12,058 bases of DNA from Bacillus_I endophytica_A (GCF_026790145.1 NZ_JALAMS010000050.1:1-12058); one strand, 5' to 3'. Shown: positions 1 through 6,742, numbered from the stretch's first letter. Notes: generated from the letters alone by a model not told the origin. Program-made: numbers and translations.

Positions 1-158
1 AAAAGATAAATGCAAAATTCGAGCCTTTAATTATCCTTTGTTTTGTTCGCTTCTTTCTCTAATAAACTAATGCTCAAAACAGCTTTATAAAGCACGAAGA
101 AAAGTATTAAATCTATAACAAATTAATGGATCAGTAAACCCTTCAAAATCCTCATTAG

Positions 159-1200
159 TTAATCCTTATCAAAATTTGTACCATAGGACTTCTTAATACT
201 TTTTTGAGAATCCGTCTCCCAAAATTTCTCGTTTTCCAATTCGTAATCTTCATGTTCTTTGGGTTCACGATATATGTAGCACAATTTTTTATCATCAGGA
301 TCTTCTAACATTTTTTTGTAATCTATAACAAAATATATTGGTCCTGAAGATATACAACCTGCAAAAATTGTGGCATTTAAGCTTGGTTTATTTACTGAAA
401 CTAACTCCTCATCTGTCTCACCTTTATTATTAATTAACTTAAGAACAATAGTGGATGAATGTGAATATTCTCCGAATTCTACATTAAAGGTGTATCCCTT
501 AGTAAGAAGTTCAATTTTAAATTGCTCATCTTCATTTAGTGAATCAAAAATTTCATTAATCTTTTCAAAGTTGTCAGCATAGAAGGTTTCCCACGCCTCA
601 AATGCCTCGACTTCTGCTTTTTCTAGAGTATCCATTAAATCATTATATACAACATCTAAAGGATGCCCCTTCTTCTCCACAGGTTTAAAACTTTCATAGA
701 AGAAACCAGCTATTAATTCAAGGGCCTCGTTGGTAACTACTAATACTTCATGGAAATCAAGTAATTTATCCATCCCAAAATGTGTTACCTTATTCCTTAT
801 ATTCCCCATTAACTCCAAAGTTTTATATTGATTCTTTGATAACTCAAATATAATACTTAACCTTTTAATACATTCAATGTAGTCTATTGTAAGAATATTA
901 ACTTGATCGGAAATTAATTACATACCAATCAAGAGGTATATCTTTTTCAGTTTCTCACCTGTGATGTAAAAGCTTCAATAATGTTTCATTAGACAAGTCT
1001 CTATAAATTAAAAGTTCATTTTCACTGCTTAATAATTTTTTGCTAAACAATTCTAAAGCATTGTGAAAGCTGATTACTGCCATTTTTAAATAACCACGAT
1101 TCCACAAACTGTATTTATCTTCTAAGTCTAAATATTTATTATAGAATTCAAGTCCAAACTTCAAAGAATCCACACCATTATCTAACAATTCTAGTCTCAT
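159..1200 (-). pseudogene. HEPN-domain protein gene, broken by a stop and a frameshift
   Basis: Two open stretches on the minus strand join into one protein. The first starts at ATG 1200 behind a GGAGGAG site and runs 81 residues to TGA 957-955. The same frame then continues with coding-like sequence (ETEKDIPLDWYVINF) to a TAA at 900-898. From about 917 the neighbouring frame takes over (SDQVNILTIDYIECIKRL) and flows without a break into the 219-residue stretch ending at 159. The restored helical N-terminal half contains RNKVTH, an R-x4-H motif typical of HEPN RNases and HEPN accessory proteins, near 788-800. So there is one nonsense change plus one frameshift between about 898 and 920. A further 25 codons in another frame (GLTNEDFEGF..., stop 87-85) may be the true C-terminus, implying a third lesion. 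No nucleotidyltransferase or other toxin partner is visible. HEPN proteins often serve in phage defence or toxin-antitoxin systems; that role is inference. A sequencing error is possible but would need two or three events. Confidence 0.7.
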
Positions 1201-1461
1201 AAAACTCCTCCGTTTAATTAATGGATAAATATATACCGTTAAAACATTAAAACTTAATTTTTTTTAATAAGATGACATTATTTCTAGTCTATTACCCCTT
1301 ATAAAAATACAAATTTAACCATTAATAGAAAAATATATCATAAAACTTAATTTTTTTGTGAAATTATTAAGATTAATAAACTAAATCTTTTACAGAAACA
1401 ATACAAATTAATCTATCTATATTTTCTAATAGTATGTAGCAAAAGTAAACCAACATCTACA
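1201..1461. other. AT-rich intergenic stretch
   Basis: I see no gene here. It is extremely AT-rich and lies between the ribosome binding site of the HEPN pseudogene and the terminator of the HPr-like gene. A 16-bp direct repeat (AAAACTTAATTTTTTT) occurs at about 1249-1264 and 1342-1357. The HEPN promoter should lie near 1216-1260, but no hexamer pair stands out. Confidence 0.5.
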
Positions 1462-1514
1462 CAACAAAAAAGTCGATCTGTCCTACATTAAGCAGGGCAT
1501 CGACTTTTTTGTTG
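1462..1514 (-). terminator. Rho-independent terminator overlapping the end of the HPr-like gene
   Basis: This is a perfect 16-bp inverted repeat: 1462-1477 (CAACAAAAAAGTCGAT) pairs with 1499-1514 (ATCGACTTTTTTGTTG), with a 21-nt loop. The GTCGAT core is flanked by A6 and T6, so it can act on both strands. On the minus strand the first arm is made from the last codons of the HPr-like gene (QQKSR), and the stop codon lies in the loop. Confidence 0.85.
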
Positions 1515-1763
1515 TTCAAAGAAATGATTCATTCGTTCCCTATCAGATAGGGCCTCTTTACCTTCCATAATAATGAGGATATTCCGATTCTTTAAGGTTA
1601 AAATAAATGAAATGAATTTTGGTAATTGGTTAACTTCGCACGTTCTTCCATTCATAACTAAGTAAATCTTGCTTTTAACCGTTTGACATAGCTGGTAAAG
1701 CTCTAAAGTCTTCTCTAATGTAAACGATGGGAGGAACACTTTAGAGGATACAATATGTTTCAT
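1488..1763 (-). CDS. HPr-like protein lacking the phosphorylation residues
   Basis: A 91-residue protein that lines up without gaps on PTS HPr/Crh proteins (88 residues or so): NGRT at 38-41 matches the conserved NGKT of HPr, and the hydrophobic strand pattern is kept. The active-site His15 is Thr15 here, Arg17 is Glu17, and the regulatory Ser46 is Gln46. It therefore should not carry phosphate from Enzyme I and should not be a target of HPr kinase. The start chosen is ATG 1763 (MKHIV), with AGAGGGA about 8 bases upstream. The upstream in-frame ATG at 1802 has no binding site and would lie only a few bases after the predicted transcription start. The gene stands alone with its own promoter, cre site and terminator. 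Function unknown; it may be a regulatory or binding-only relative of HPr/Crh. The family call rests on my pattern reading, not on a search. Confidence 0.6.
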   Translation of the reverse strand: MKHIVSSKVFLPSFTLEKTLELYQLCQTVKSKIYLVMNGRTCEVNQLPKFISFILTLKNRNILIIMEGKEALSDRERMNHFFEQQKSRCPA

Positions 1764-1813
1764 TTCATCATTCCCTCTTTCTTGGTTCATTCCTATTCTC
1801 ATATTCTAATTAA

Positions 1814-1842
1814 ATTATAAAGGCTTTTGTAAGCGTTATCGA
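1814..1842 (-). promoter_or_regulatory. Sigma-A-type promoter of the HPr-like gene
   Basis: On the minus strand a perfect TATAAT (1819-1814) stands 17 bases downstream of TCGATA (1842-1837), which matches four of six bases of the -35 consensus. The predicted transcript would start near 1807 and leave a leader of about 44 bases before ATG 1763. Confidence 0.55.
1828..1841. promoter_or_regulatory. Catabolite-responsive element (cre), probable CcpA operator
   Basis: TGTAAGCGTTATCG matches the cre consensus TGWNANCGNTNWCA at every defined position except the last base (G for A). It overlaps the -35 box and spacer of the predicted promoter, a position at which CcpA normally represses. Site assignment is by consensus only. 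Confidence 0.6.
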
Positions 1843-1910
1843 TAATGTTGATATATAAATTTACATCAAAACCATTCAAAAAGTTACTTTAGGACCATTT
1901 CCACCTTCAT

Positions 1911-2122
1911 TCATTTTCTTCCTTCGTTTAAAGCAATTGTTGTTTCATCATAATCCAATAAAATAAAATCCAAAATTCCTTAGCATAGGAACTTTCGGCT
2001 TTATTCATAAGGATCTTTTCTTTCGCTCGATTGGCAACAGACTGATCGACTGACTTGTTTATATGTACCTTCACGATGTTTGTATCATTATTGTTGTTTG
2101 TACTGGGGTTCTTCTTGTTCAA
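1911..2122 (-). pseudogene. Small protein of unknown function with a one-base frameshift
   Basis: From 2122 an open frame gives a charged, Asn-rich N-terminus (NNNNDTNIVKVHINKS), then a helical part (VANRAKEKILMNKAESSYAKEF). After KEF the frame turns into an unlikely hydrophobic tail and stops at 1928. One extra T in the T4 run at 1972-1975 would restore KEFLDFILLDYDETTIALN..., ending at TGA 1913-1911, which looks far more protein-like. The apparent start is TTG 2122 inside the dead DUF1657 gene and has no ribosome binding site, so the true start is uncertain or lost. A short frame overlaps its stop as ATGA (MNEGGNGPKVTF, then stop). I do not recognise the family. The position right after a DUF1657 remnant hints at a former operon, possibly spore-related. 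Loss of a single T could also be a sequencing error. Confidence 0.4.
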
Positions 2123-2272
2123 TTTATTGAACCCGTGGAGAGAGACTATCTACAATCACTTGTGTTTATTGAACTGCTTGTTGATTATTAGTACCAAGCG
2201 CAAAAGTCTCGAAACTAGCTTATACGCTTTTTAATCTAGCTAAAGTTTTTTTTACATCATTATTACGGTCAT
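2088..2272 (-). pseudogene. Dead DUF1657 gene
   Basis: A strong ribosome binding site (AAGGAGG, 2287-2281) precedes ATG 2272, which reads MTV and then hits a stop. Adding one base after the second codon opens a frame reading NNDVKKTLARLKSV, TAA, ASFETFALGTNNQQAVQ, TAA, TQVIVDSLSPRVQ, TAA, IEQEEPQYKQQ, stop at 2090-2088. This matches the intact DUF1657 protein at 11638-11844 without gaps over the first 35 positions (L11-A12, L14-K15, A19-S20, A25-L26 and T28 are shared), and both proteins end in a QYK-type tail. About seven residues are missing in the middle compared with that copy. One frameshift, three in-frame stops and a small deletion make this a true pseudogene rather than a reading error. 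DUF1657 proteins are small and commonly sit in spoVA-type spore operons. Confidence 0.75.
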
Positions 2273-2592
2273 GATGGATTCCTCCTTGGTTTTATTATAT
2301 GCAGCTATGTTGAGTAGAAAATAGAACAAAGCCTCTAGAAAACTTACTTATAAAGTTCGCAAAGCCTGATAAAATTATTCCCTTAGAGGGTAAAAAAAGC
2401 ACTTGATGAGGTCCTCTCATTATGTTGAATTTTTCTTGTTAACTTACATTTATTATATGGCATTATAAAATTTTCAACTGTGGAAAAAATATAAACAGGT
2501 TTTTTGTTAGAAAACCATTAATTCAATAAAAATGCATATAAGACAAGATATCAAGAAGTTCATTTTCCAACAAATATAAGCAGGTGAGTAAC
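2273..2592. other. Intergenic region between divergent units
   Basis: It contains the ribosome binding site of the dead DUF1657 gene (2281-2287). The rest is AT-rich and holds no gene I can support. Promoters for the leftward DUF1657 remnant and the rightward phosphatase-fold gene should both lie here, but no convincing hexamer pair was found. A weak candidate for the rightward gene is TTGTTA near 2514 with a poor -10. Confidence 0.4.
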
Positions 2593-3333
2593 ATGTATGT
2601 AAAGGTTTTGACTTTTAATATACACCACGGAAGAGGGAAAGATAAAAAACTGGATTTGCAGCGAATTAGTAATGTCATAAGAAAAACAGATGCGGATATT
2701 ATTGGCCTAAATGAGGTAGACAAACACTTTTCAGAACGAAGTGATTTTATCGATCAAGCCCTTTTTCTTGCACAAGACTTAAATATGGAGTATGTATATG
2801 GCCCCGCTGTTTCAATTGAAAAACCAGGAGAAAAGAACAAACGTCAATTCGGAAATGCATTATTTACCCGTTTTCCCATTGTTAAATCTCAAAACCATCC
2901 TTTTGATTTTTTACCGAGAATAATGGAAGACCGGGCATTACTGGAAGTTAAATTGAAAATAGATAAGCAGGAAGTAACCATACTTGTTGTGCATTTAAGT
3001 CTTACACCTTTTCTTCGTCAAAAAGAATCAGCATTTATCCTTAAAAAGATTAAAGATAACATTACCCCATCTATTGTTATGGGAGATTGGAATATGAGTC
3101 CCGTTTCCAAAACAAGGAGAAAGGTCACTCAATATTTAAAGGATGTATGGGTTGAAAATAACCTTAAAAATAAAGGCGGAAACACATTTCCATCTGACCA
3201 TCCTATAAGAAGATTAGACTATATTTTTGTTTCGAAGGAATTTGAAGTAATAGACTCTGAAGTTATCACGATAGACAAGAAAGCTTCCGATCATTTGCCC
3301 TTTATGACAACCATAAAATTAACTAGCGAATAA
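2593..3333 (+). CDS. Endonuclease/exonuclease/phosphatase (EEP) family hydrolase
   Basis: A 246-residue soluble protein with the full set of EEP (DNase I-like) motifs: LTFNIHHG near 6-13 with Asn9, LNEVD with metal-binding Glu41, GNALFTRFPI at 87-96, VVHLSL with His134, MGDWNMSP with Asp165 and Asn167, LDYIF with Asp209, and the final SDHLPF with catalytic Asp233-His234. All catalytic residues are present, so it should be an active metal-dependent phosphodiesterase or phosphatase. The substrate may be a nucleic acid, phospholipid head group or inositol-type phosphate; the sequence does not decide. There is no signal peptide or membrane segment. The start chosen is ATG 2593, preceded by AGGTGA at a 5-base gap. 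The in-frame GTG at 2584 lies inside that ribosome binding site. The gene stands alone, with a repeat element downstream. Confidence 0.85.
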   Translation: MYVKVLTFNIHHGRGKDKKLDLQRISNVIRKTDADIIGLNEVDKHFSERSDFIDQALFLAQDLNMEYVYGPAVSIEKPGEKNKRQFGNALFTRFPIVKSQNHPFDFLPRIMEDRALLEVKLKIDKQEVTILVVHLSLTPFLRQKESAFILKKIKDNITPSIVMGDWNMSPVSKTRRKVTQYLKDVWVENNLKNKGGNTFPSDHPIRRLDYIFVSKEFEVIDSEVITIDKKASDHLPFMTTIKLTSE

Positions 3334-3396
3334 TATTTGGCATATAGCTCTCCAATACTCATCTTGTCTGTACTATTCCTTTTATTCTTTATATGT

Positions 3397-3520
3397 AAGA
3401 AAAGCGCAAGCGCCTTGTTTAGCCCCGACAAGCATAAGACGTTCATGGATCGAAGGTGTTCTTTATCTTCTATTCATGAGTGGCTTATAACCTCGAGAAG
3501 ATAGGCACTGGAGCTAGACA
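3397..3520. repeat. Bacillaceae-type interspersed intergenic repeat
   Basis: The stretch opens with an AAGCGCAAGCGCCTTG-type end, continues with AGCCCCGACAAGCATAAGACG, and closes with AGGCACTGGAGCTAGACA. I recall this combination of ends from many copies between genes in Bacillaceae chromosomes, with a variable middle that folds back on itself. The ends are partly complementary (AGCGCC with GGCACT), so the element may form a long imperfect hairpin. It has no coding capacity. Family membership is from memory and the exact boundaries are approximate. Confidence 0.6.
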
Positions 3521-3560
3521 CAAAAACTAAGTTCAAGAACTTATACTTTCTTATATTGTT

Positions 3561-3593
3561 AAAAAGGACTGTTAACGATTATGTTAACAGTCC
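3561..3593 (-). terminator. Rho-independent terminator of the metallophosphoesterase gene
   Basis: A perfect 11-bp stem, GGACTGTTAAC (3566-3576) with GTTAACAGTCC (3583-3593), has a 6-base loop. On the minus strand it is followed by T5 (3565-3561). It abuts the stop codon, sharing one base with it. Confidence 0.9.
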
Positions 3594-4435
3594 TAGCTTG
3601 CAGGTAGAGATTCATGATTATTATATGATATTGACAATTGATGCAAAGTAATTTCAGGACGGCTTCCAATCCGGATATTTATCCCAGTTTGGCCCAATCC
3701 CTCATTTATATAAAAAGGTTTTCCGTCGTGAACATGCATTCCTTTTATCATGTTCATTTTTACAAGTTTCCCCATTTTCATAAGATGATACGCTTTCGGG
3801 TAACAAATTTGTCCACCATGGAAATGTCCTGCCATTAAATAGTCAAAATGATAATTTTTCATATTAAGGACGATATTGGGGTCATGAGTTATCACTAAGT
3901 TGGTCCCATTTGTGATGTTTGCAAATGAAGCCTCCAAATCACTCCGCCCTGTACTGCAATCATCAATGCCGATGATATTTACCGTTCTTCCTTCAACTGA
4001 AATCACCTTATTTTCATTTTGCATTACTTTACAGCCATGCACTTCTAGGATCTCTTTTAAATTATTCAAGTCATCTTTACGTAAAACATAATCATGGTTA
4101 CCAAACACAGCATACATTCCATATTTTACATCTAATTGATTTAAAACCTTCAAATATGGAATAAGCTTAGGAATTGTACGTTTTCGGTCGAGGAAATCTC
4201 CTGTAAGGGCAATTAAGTCAATTGTTTCATCCTTTAACTTTTCGTGAAGCTCATCGGGGGTAATGGAAATGTTTTCGAGGTGCATATCGGAAAGCTGCAG
4301 TATATTTAATACGGATTCTTGTTTATCTGTTTGGTTTATTTCAATTCGATTGATTATGATGTCCTTTGTATTCTTATATGCTCTATTAAATAGATAAAAA
4401 AGGACACCGAGTAAAGCTATAAACAATAAAATCAT
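3593..4435 (-). CDS. Membrane-anchored calcineurin-like metallophosphoesterase (YkuE/YkoQ type)
   Basis: A 280-residue protein with one N-terminal membrane segment (about residues 2-18), probably uncleaved, and the catalytic domain on the far side of the membrane. The binuclear metal motifs are complete: SDMH (Asp50, His52), GDFLDR (Asp80), GNHD (Asn113, His114), THDP (His184) and GHFHGGQ (His204, His206). The family cleaves phosphomono- or phosphodiesters; YkuE-like members act at the cell surface and have been linked to envelope or lipid substrates. An N-terminal extension to TTG 4462 is open, but a TATAAT (4472-4467) sits directly upstream of that codon, so the transcript would start about there. 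I prefer ATG 4435 with AGGAG about 11 bases upstream; the GTG codons between are alternatives. It is divergent from the glycosyltransferase gene and resembles B. subtilis YkoQ as I recall it. Confidence 0.85.
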   Translation of the reverse strand: MILLFIALLGVLFYLFNRAYKNTKDIIINRIEINQTDKQESVLNILQLSDMHLENISITPDELHEKLKDETIDLIALTGDFLDRKRTIPKLIPYLKVLNQLDVKYGMYAVFGNHDYVLRKDDLNNLKEILEVHGCKVMQNENKVISVEGRTVNIIGIDDCSTGRSDLEASFANITNGTNLVITHDPNIVLNMKNYHFDYLMAGHFHGGQICYPKAYHLMKMGKLVKMNMIKGMHVHDGKPFYINEGLGQTGINIRIGSRPEITLHQLSISYNNHESLPAS

Positions 4436-4466
4436 TAACTTCTTCACTCCTCTCACTCTCAATACA

Positions 4467-4472
4467 ATTATA
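4467..4472 (-). promoter_or_regulatory. Possible -10 box of the metallophosphoesterase gene
   Basis: TATAAT on the minus strand lies about 30 bases upstream of the preferred ATG 4435. No good -35 box is found 16-18 bases further up, so this is a weak call. It matters mainly because it argues against the TTG start at 4462. Confidence 0.3.
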
Positions 4473-4610
4473 CATGAAAAACCTTCTCTTTCTTTCGGTA
4501 ATTGATGGAACTAGAGACATGGTTCTTTTTACCTTGTCCATTTTATGAATATGAAAAAAAAAAGAAAGAAAAATAAGAAAGAAAATCATTAATGAATTTG
4601 GAGAGAAGAA

Positions 4611-5753
4611 ATGGAACCACTTACTGCAAATAAAACGATCTTGTTCTTACCATTCTTACAAATCCCTTCAGGTCATCATCATGTTGCAAAAGCATTATCG
4701 GAAGGGGTACAAAAAAATCAACCACATATAAATTGTGAAAGTGTAGATATTCTATCATACAGCTATGGGAAAATAGAATTCCTTGTATCAAAAATTTACC
4801 TTAAATGGATTCATACATTCCCTGAGTTATATAGTTTAATTTACCGAAGTACCGTTTATAAAAATGTTAAAAACAACAAACGCTATCGACTTTTTGAATT
4901 GCTTTTCTTAACATTTATAAAAAAATTATTGAAGGAGAAAAAGCCTGATTTTATTGTTTGCACTCATGCTCTACCATCCTATATACTCAGTTATTTAAAG
5001 GAAAAGGAAGAGTTAACAATACCGGTTATCAACGTATATACCGATTATTTTATTCATCAACTTTGGGGAACTCAGCATATTGATTATCATTTTGTTACTT
5101 CCCTCGATATGAAAGAATTTCTAAAGCAAAAAGGAATAAAAGATGAACAGATTTTTGTTACAGGCATCCCGGTTCATAATAAAATTAACAAACAAAAAGA
5201 ACCTTTAACAGAGCGAGAAGCTTCTTCTGCATTGAAAATATTAATATCAGGAGGAAATCTCGGTGCCGGAACGATAGAAGAGTTAGTAAAAAAAATAAGT
5301 ACTAATAGTAAAACTCATTTTTATGTATTATGCGGTACAAATAGGAAATTATATAAAAAGCTTAATGGACTGCCTAACGACAACATAACACCCTTAACGT
5401 ATATCACATCCAAAGAAAAAATGAATGAGCTCTATGATCACATAGACGCAATTGTTACGAAACCTGGCGGGGTTACAGTAAGCGAGTGCCTGTATAAACG
5501 AAAACCTATTTTTATCTATCATGCACTGCCGGGGCAAGAAGAAATCAATATGAAGACGCTTGAAAAACTAGGGGTAATTTTTCAATTAAAAGGTTGGAAA
5601 GAAGAAAGATCATTAGAGGATCAAATATATTCATTTTTTAAGGACCACAAACAACTTCAAAATAATCAAAACCGTATTGCAAAATACCATCAGCATCTTA
5701 TTACAAAAGAGCCCGCACAAATTATTGAGGAATTAATGACTGACCATAATTAG
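4611..5753 (+). CDS. MGDG synthase/UgtP-type glycosyltransferase (YkoN-like)
   Basis: A 380-residue GT-B fold enzyme of the GT28 type. The N-terminal acceptor-side domain carries SGHHHVAKAL at 20-29 (the usual G-GH motif of monogalactosyl- and glucosyl-diacylglycerol synthases), HTFPELY and THALP. A YTDYF-HQLW segment follows, then the donor domain with ISGGNLGAG and the nucleotide-sugar site TKPGGVTVSE...PGQEEIN. The family moves a sugar from a UDP-sugar to diacylglycerol at the inner face of the membrane, making glycolipids and lipoteichoic acid anchors. Length is normal for the family, and the basic helices in the N-terminal domain fit membrane binding. ATG 4611 has GGAGAG at a 5-base gap. 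It resembles B. subtilis YkoN as I recall it; the acceptor is not decided by the sequence. Immediately after the stop comes an AGGAGG site with no surviving gene. Confidence 0.85.
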   Translation: MEPLTANKTILFLPFLQIPSGHHHVAKALSEGVQKNQPHINCESVDILSYSYGKIEFLVSKIYLKWIHTFPELYSLIYRSTVYKNVKNNKRYRLFELLFLTFIKKLLKEKKPDFIVCTHALPSYILSYLKEKEELTIPVINVYTDYFIHQLWGTQHIDYHFVTSLDMKEFLKQKGIKDEQIFVTGIPVHNKINKQKEPLTEREASSALKILISGGNLGAGTIEELVKKISTNSKTHFYVLCGTNRKLYKKLNGLPNDNITPLTYITSKEKMNELYDHIDAIVTKPGGVTVSECLYKRKPIFIYHALPGQEEINMKTLEKLGVIFQLKGWKEERSLEDQIYSFFKDHKQLQNNQNRIAKYHQHLITKEPAQIIEELMTDHN

Positions 5754-5842
5754 GAGGAAAAGACGTCATGATTGCTAGGAATTGAACTACCCCACTTAGC
5801 AAGCTTGAAGTGGGGCTTATATTCGTAAAGAATATAAGCCCC
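5752..5842. mobile_element. Hairpin remnant resembling an IS200/IS605 end, next to an orphan ribosome binding site
   Basis: AGGAGG (5752-5757) and ATG 5768 promise a gene right behind the glycosyltransferase, but the frame reads MIARN and stops. Directly after it comes TGAACTACCCCACTT, whose stem CCCCACTT (5790-5797) pairs with AAGTGGGG (5808-5815). Read on the minus strand, the AAGCCCCAC...GTGGGGTAGTTCA pattern is, in my recollection, typical of tnpB-side ends of IS200/IS605 elements. A second perfect 13-bp stem, GGGGCTTATATTC (5812-5824) with GAATATAAGCCCC (5830-5842), shares the G4 run with the first, so only one can form at a time. No T-run follows, so it is not a standard terminator. No transposase or TnpB sequence remains. 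An attenuator or structured leader is the alternative. Confidence 0.4.
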
Positions 5843-5949
5843 TTCCGATAAAACTATACAGTAAAGAATGATTCTTAAATAAATTCCAAACAGCATTACC
5901 CAGGGAACAGGAGAAAGACCTGGAAAATTTGTCAATAGGAGTGACAAAA

Positions 5950-6582
5950 GTGATTAAAGGAAAAAATAACATGATTCATTTATTTTTACTATTGTTTGTT
6001 ACTGCAGTTTTCATATGGTCAATGATCAAACCAGTAGGGAGATATTTGACGTGGGCATTGGAAGTCAGTCCTGCCGTGGTCGGGCTGATTATTGTAATTG
6101 CAACTTACAATAAATTTCGTCTCACTACCCTTTCCTATACTATTATTGCAATTCTAGCCATCCTTATGTTCGTCGGCGGTCATTACACCTACTCAAAGGT
6201 TCCCTTATTTAATTGGATAAAAGATGTTTTCAATTTAAAACGAAATCACTACGATCGATTTGGACATTTGCTAAAAGGTTTGTTTGCAATTGTAATAAGA
6301 GAAATATTATTACGGAAAACGCAAATAACCAAAGGCCCTTGGTTATTTGCCATTATTACAAGTATTTCGCTTGCAATCGCTTCCTTGTACGAAATCATTG
6401 AATGGCTAGTTTCTAAAATAACAAAAGGAGGAAAAGCAGCTAAAGACTTTTTAGGCACGCAAGGCGATATTTGGGATACACAGTGGGATATGTCGTTTGC
6501 TTTAGTTGGTTCGATTCTTGCATTACTCATCCTTTCAAAACTACATAACAGGCTGCTAAAAAAAGAATTACTAAAAGATTGA
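5950..6582 (+). CDS. DUF2238 (YjdF family) integral membrane protein
   Basis: A 210-residue protein with about six membrane segments: near 8-25, 35-52, 58-75, 100-120, 134-155 and 180-200. The conserved core of the DUF2238/YjdF family is clear: GGHYTYSKVP, then RNHYDRFGHLLKG, REILLR, LYEIIEW, and the signature FLGTQGDIWDTQWDM. Several conserved His, Asp, Glu and Trp residues lie at membrane edges, as in known relatives. The biochemical role of the family is not known to me. The start chosen is GTG 5950 with AGGAGTGA at a 5-base gap; the TTG at 5929 has no binding site, and ATG 5971 with a weak AAGGA site is the other option. It follows the glycosyltransferase on the same strand with about 200 bases and a hairpin between, so co-transcription is possible but not shown. 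The upstream frame stays open back to 5871 and reads protein-like (NKFQTALPREQEKDLENLS), possibly a remnant. Confidence 0.85.
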   Translation: MIKGKNNMIHLFLLLFVTAVFIWSMIKPVGRYLTWALEVSPAVVGLIIVIATYNKFRLTTLSYTIIAILAILMFVGGHYTYSKVPLFNWIKDVFNLKRNHYDRFGHLLKGLFAIVIREILLRKTQITKGPWLFAIITSISLAIASLYEIIEWLVSKITKGGKAAKDFLGTQGDIWDTQWDMSFALVGSILALLILSKLHNRLLKKELLKD

Positions 6583-6653
6583 ACCACGTTTTGTATAGGT
6601 TATTAAACAATAAGTTGAAATAAGGGTTTTTAGCTGAATTGTTGGTTTGAAAC

Positions 6654-6740
6654 AAAGTCGTACCGTTTTAAAGAAAGTTATACTGTTTGTAAAAAAGTTG
6701 CATTCCCCCTTTTGAAAAAGTCATCTAAAGGGGGTTTTTA
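6654..6740. repeat. Four degenerate 20-23-bp repeats
   Basis: Units beginning AAAGT start at 6654, 6674, 6694 and 6717. The first two are the most alike (AAAGTCGTACCGTTTTAAAG and AAAGTTATACTGTTTGTAAA). The third and fourth diverge and carry the arms of the CCCCCTTT/AAAGGGGG hairpin. The regular spacing suggests protein-binding sites, such as those at transposon ends, or a slipped duplication. I cannot tie it to a known element. Confidence 0.4.
6705..6739 (+). terminator. Rho-independent terminator candidate downstream of the DUF2238 gene
   Basis: CCCCCTTT (6705-6712) pairs with AAAGGGGG (6727-6734) across a 14-base loop and is followed by T5. It lies about 120 bases after the DUF2238 stop, with no other gene between. 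Confidence 0.6.
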
Positions 6741-6742
6741 TA

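Noticed and set aside
370..582. Plus-strand open frame of 70 codons
   Set aside because: It is the antisense shadow of the HEPN pseudogene and has no ribosome binding site.
1249..1357. 16-bp direct repeat as possible ends of a small mobile element
   Set aside because: The repeats are almost pure A and T in a very AT-rich stretch and could arise by chance.
2270..2340. Possible sigma-G promoter upstream of the dead DUF1657 gene
   Set aside because: A CATATAATA stretch is present, but no matching -35 element was found at the right distance.
2523..2723. Minus-strand open frame of 66 codons
   Set aside because: It lies antisense to the start of the EEP gene, whose motifs are clear.
3638..4091. 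Two plus-strand open frames
   Set aside because: Both are antisense to the metallophosphoesterase and lack start signals.
5750..5947. Minus-strand hydrophobic frame of 65 codons
   Set aside because: It runs through both hairpins and has no ribosome binding site; the hydrophobic character comes from AT-rich antisense sequence.
6249..6587. Minus-strand open frame of 112 codons
   Set aside because: It is fully antisense to the well-conserved DUF2238 core.
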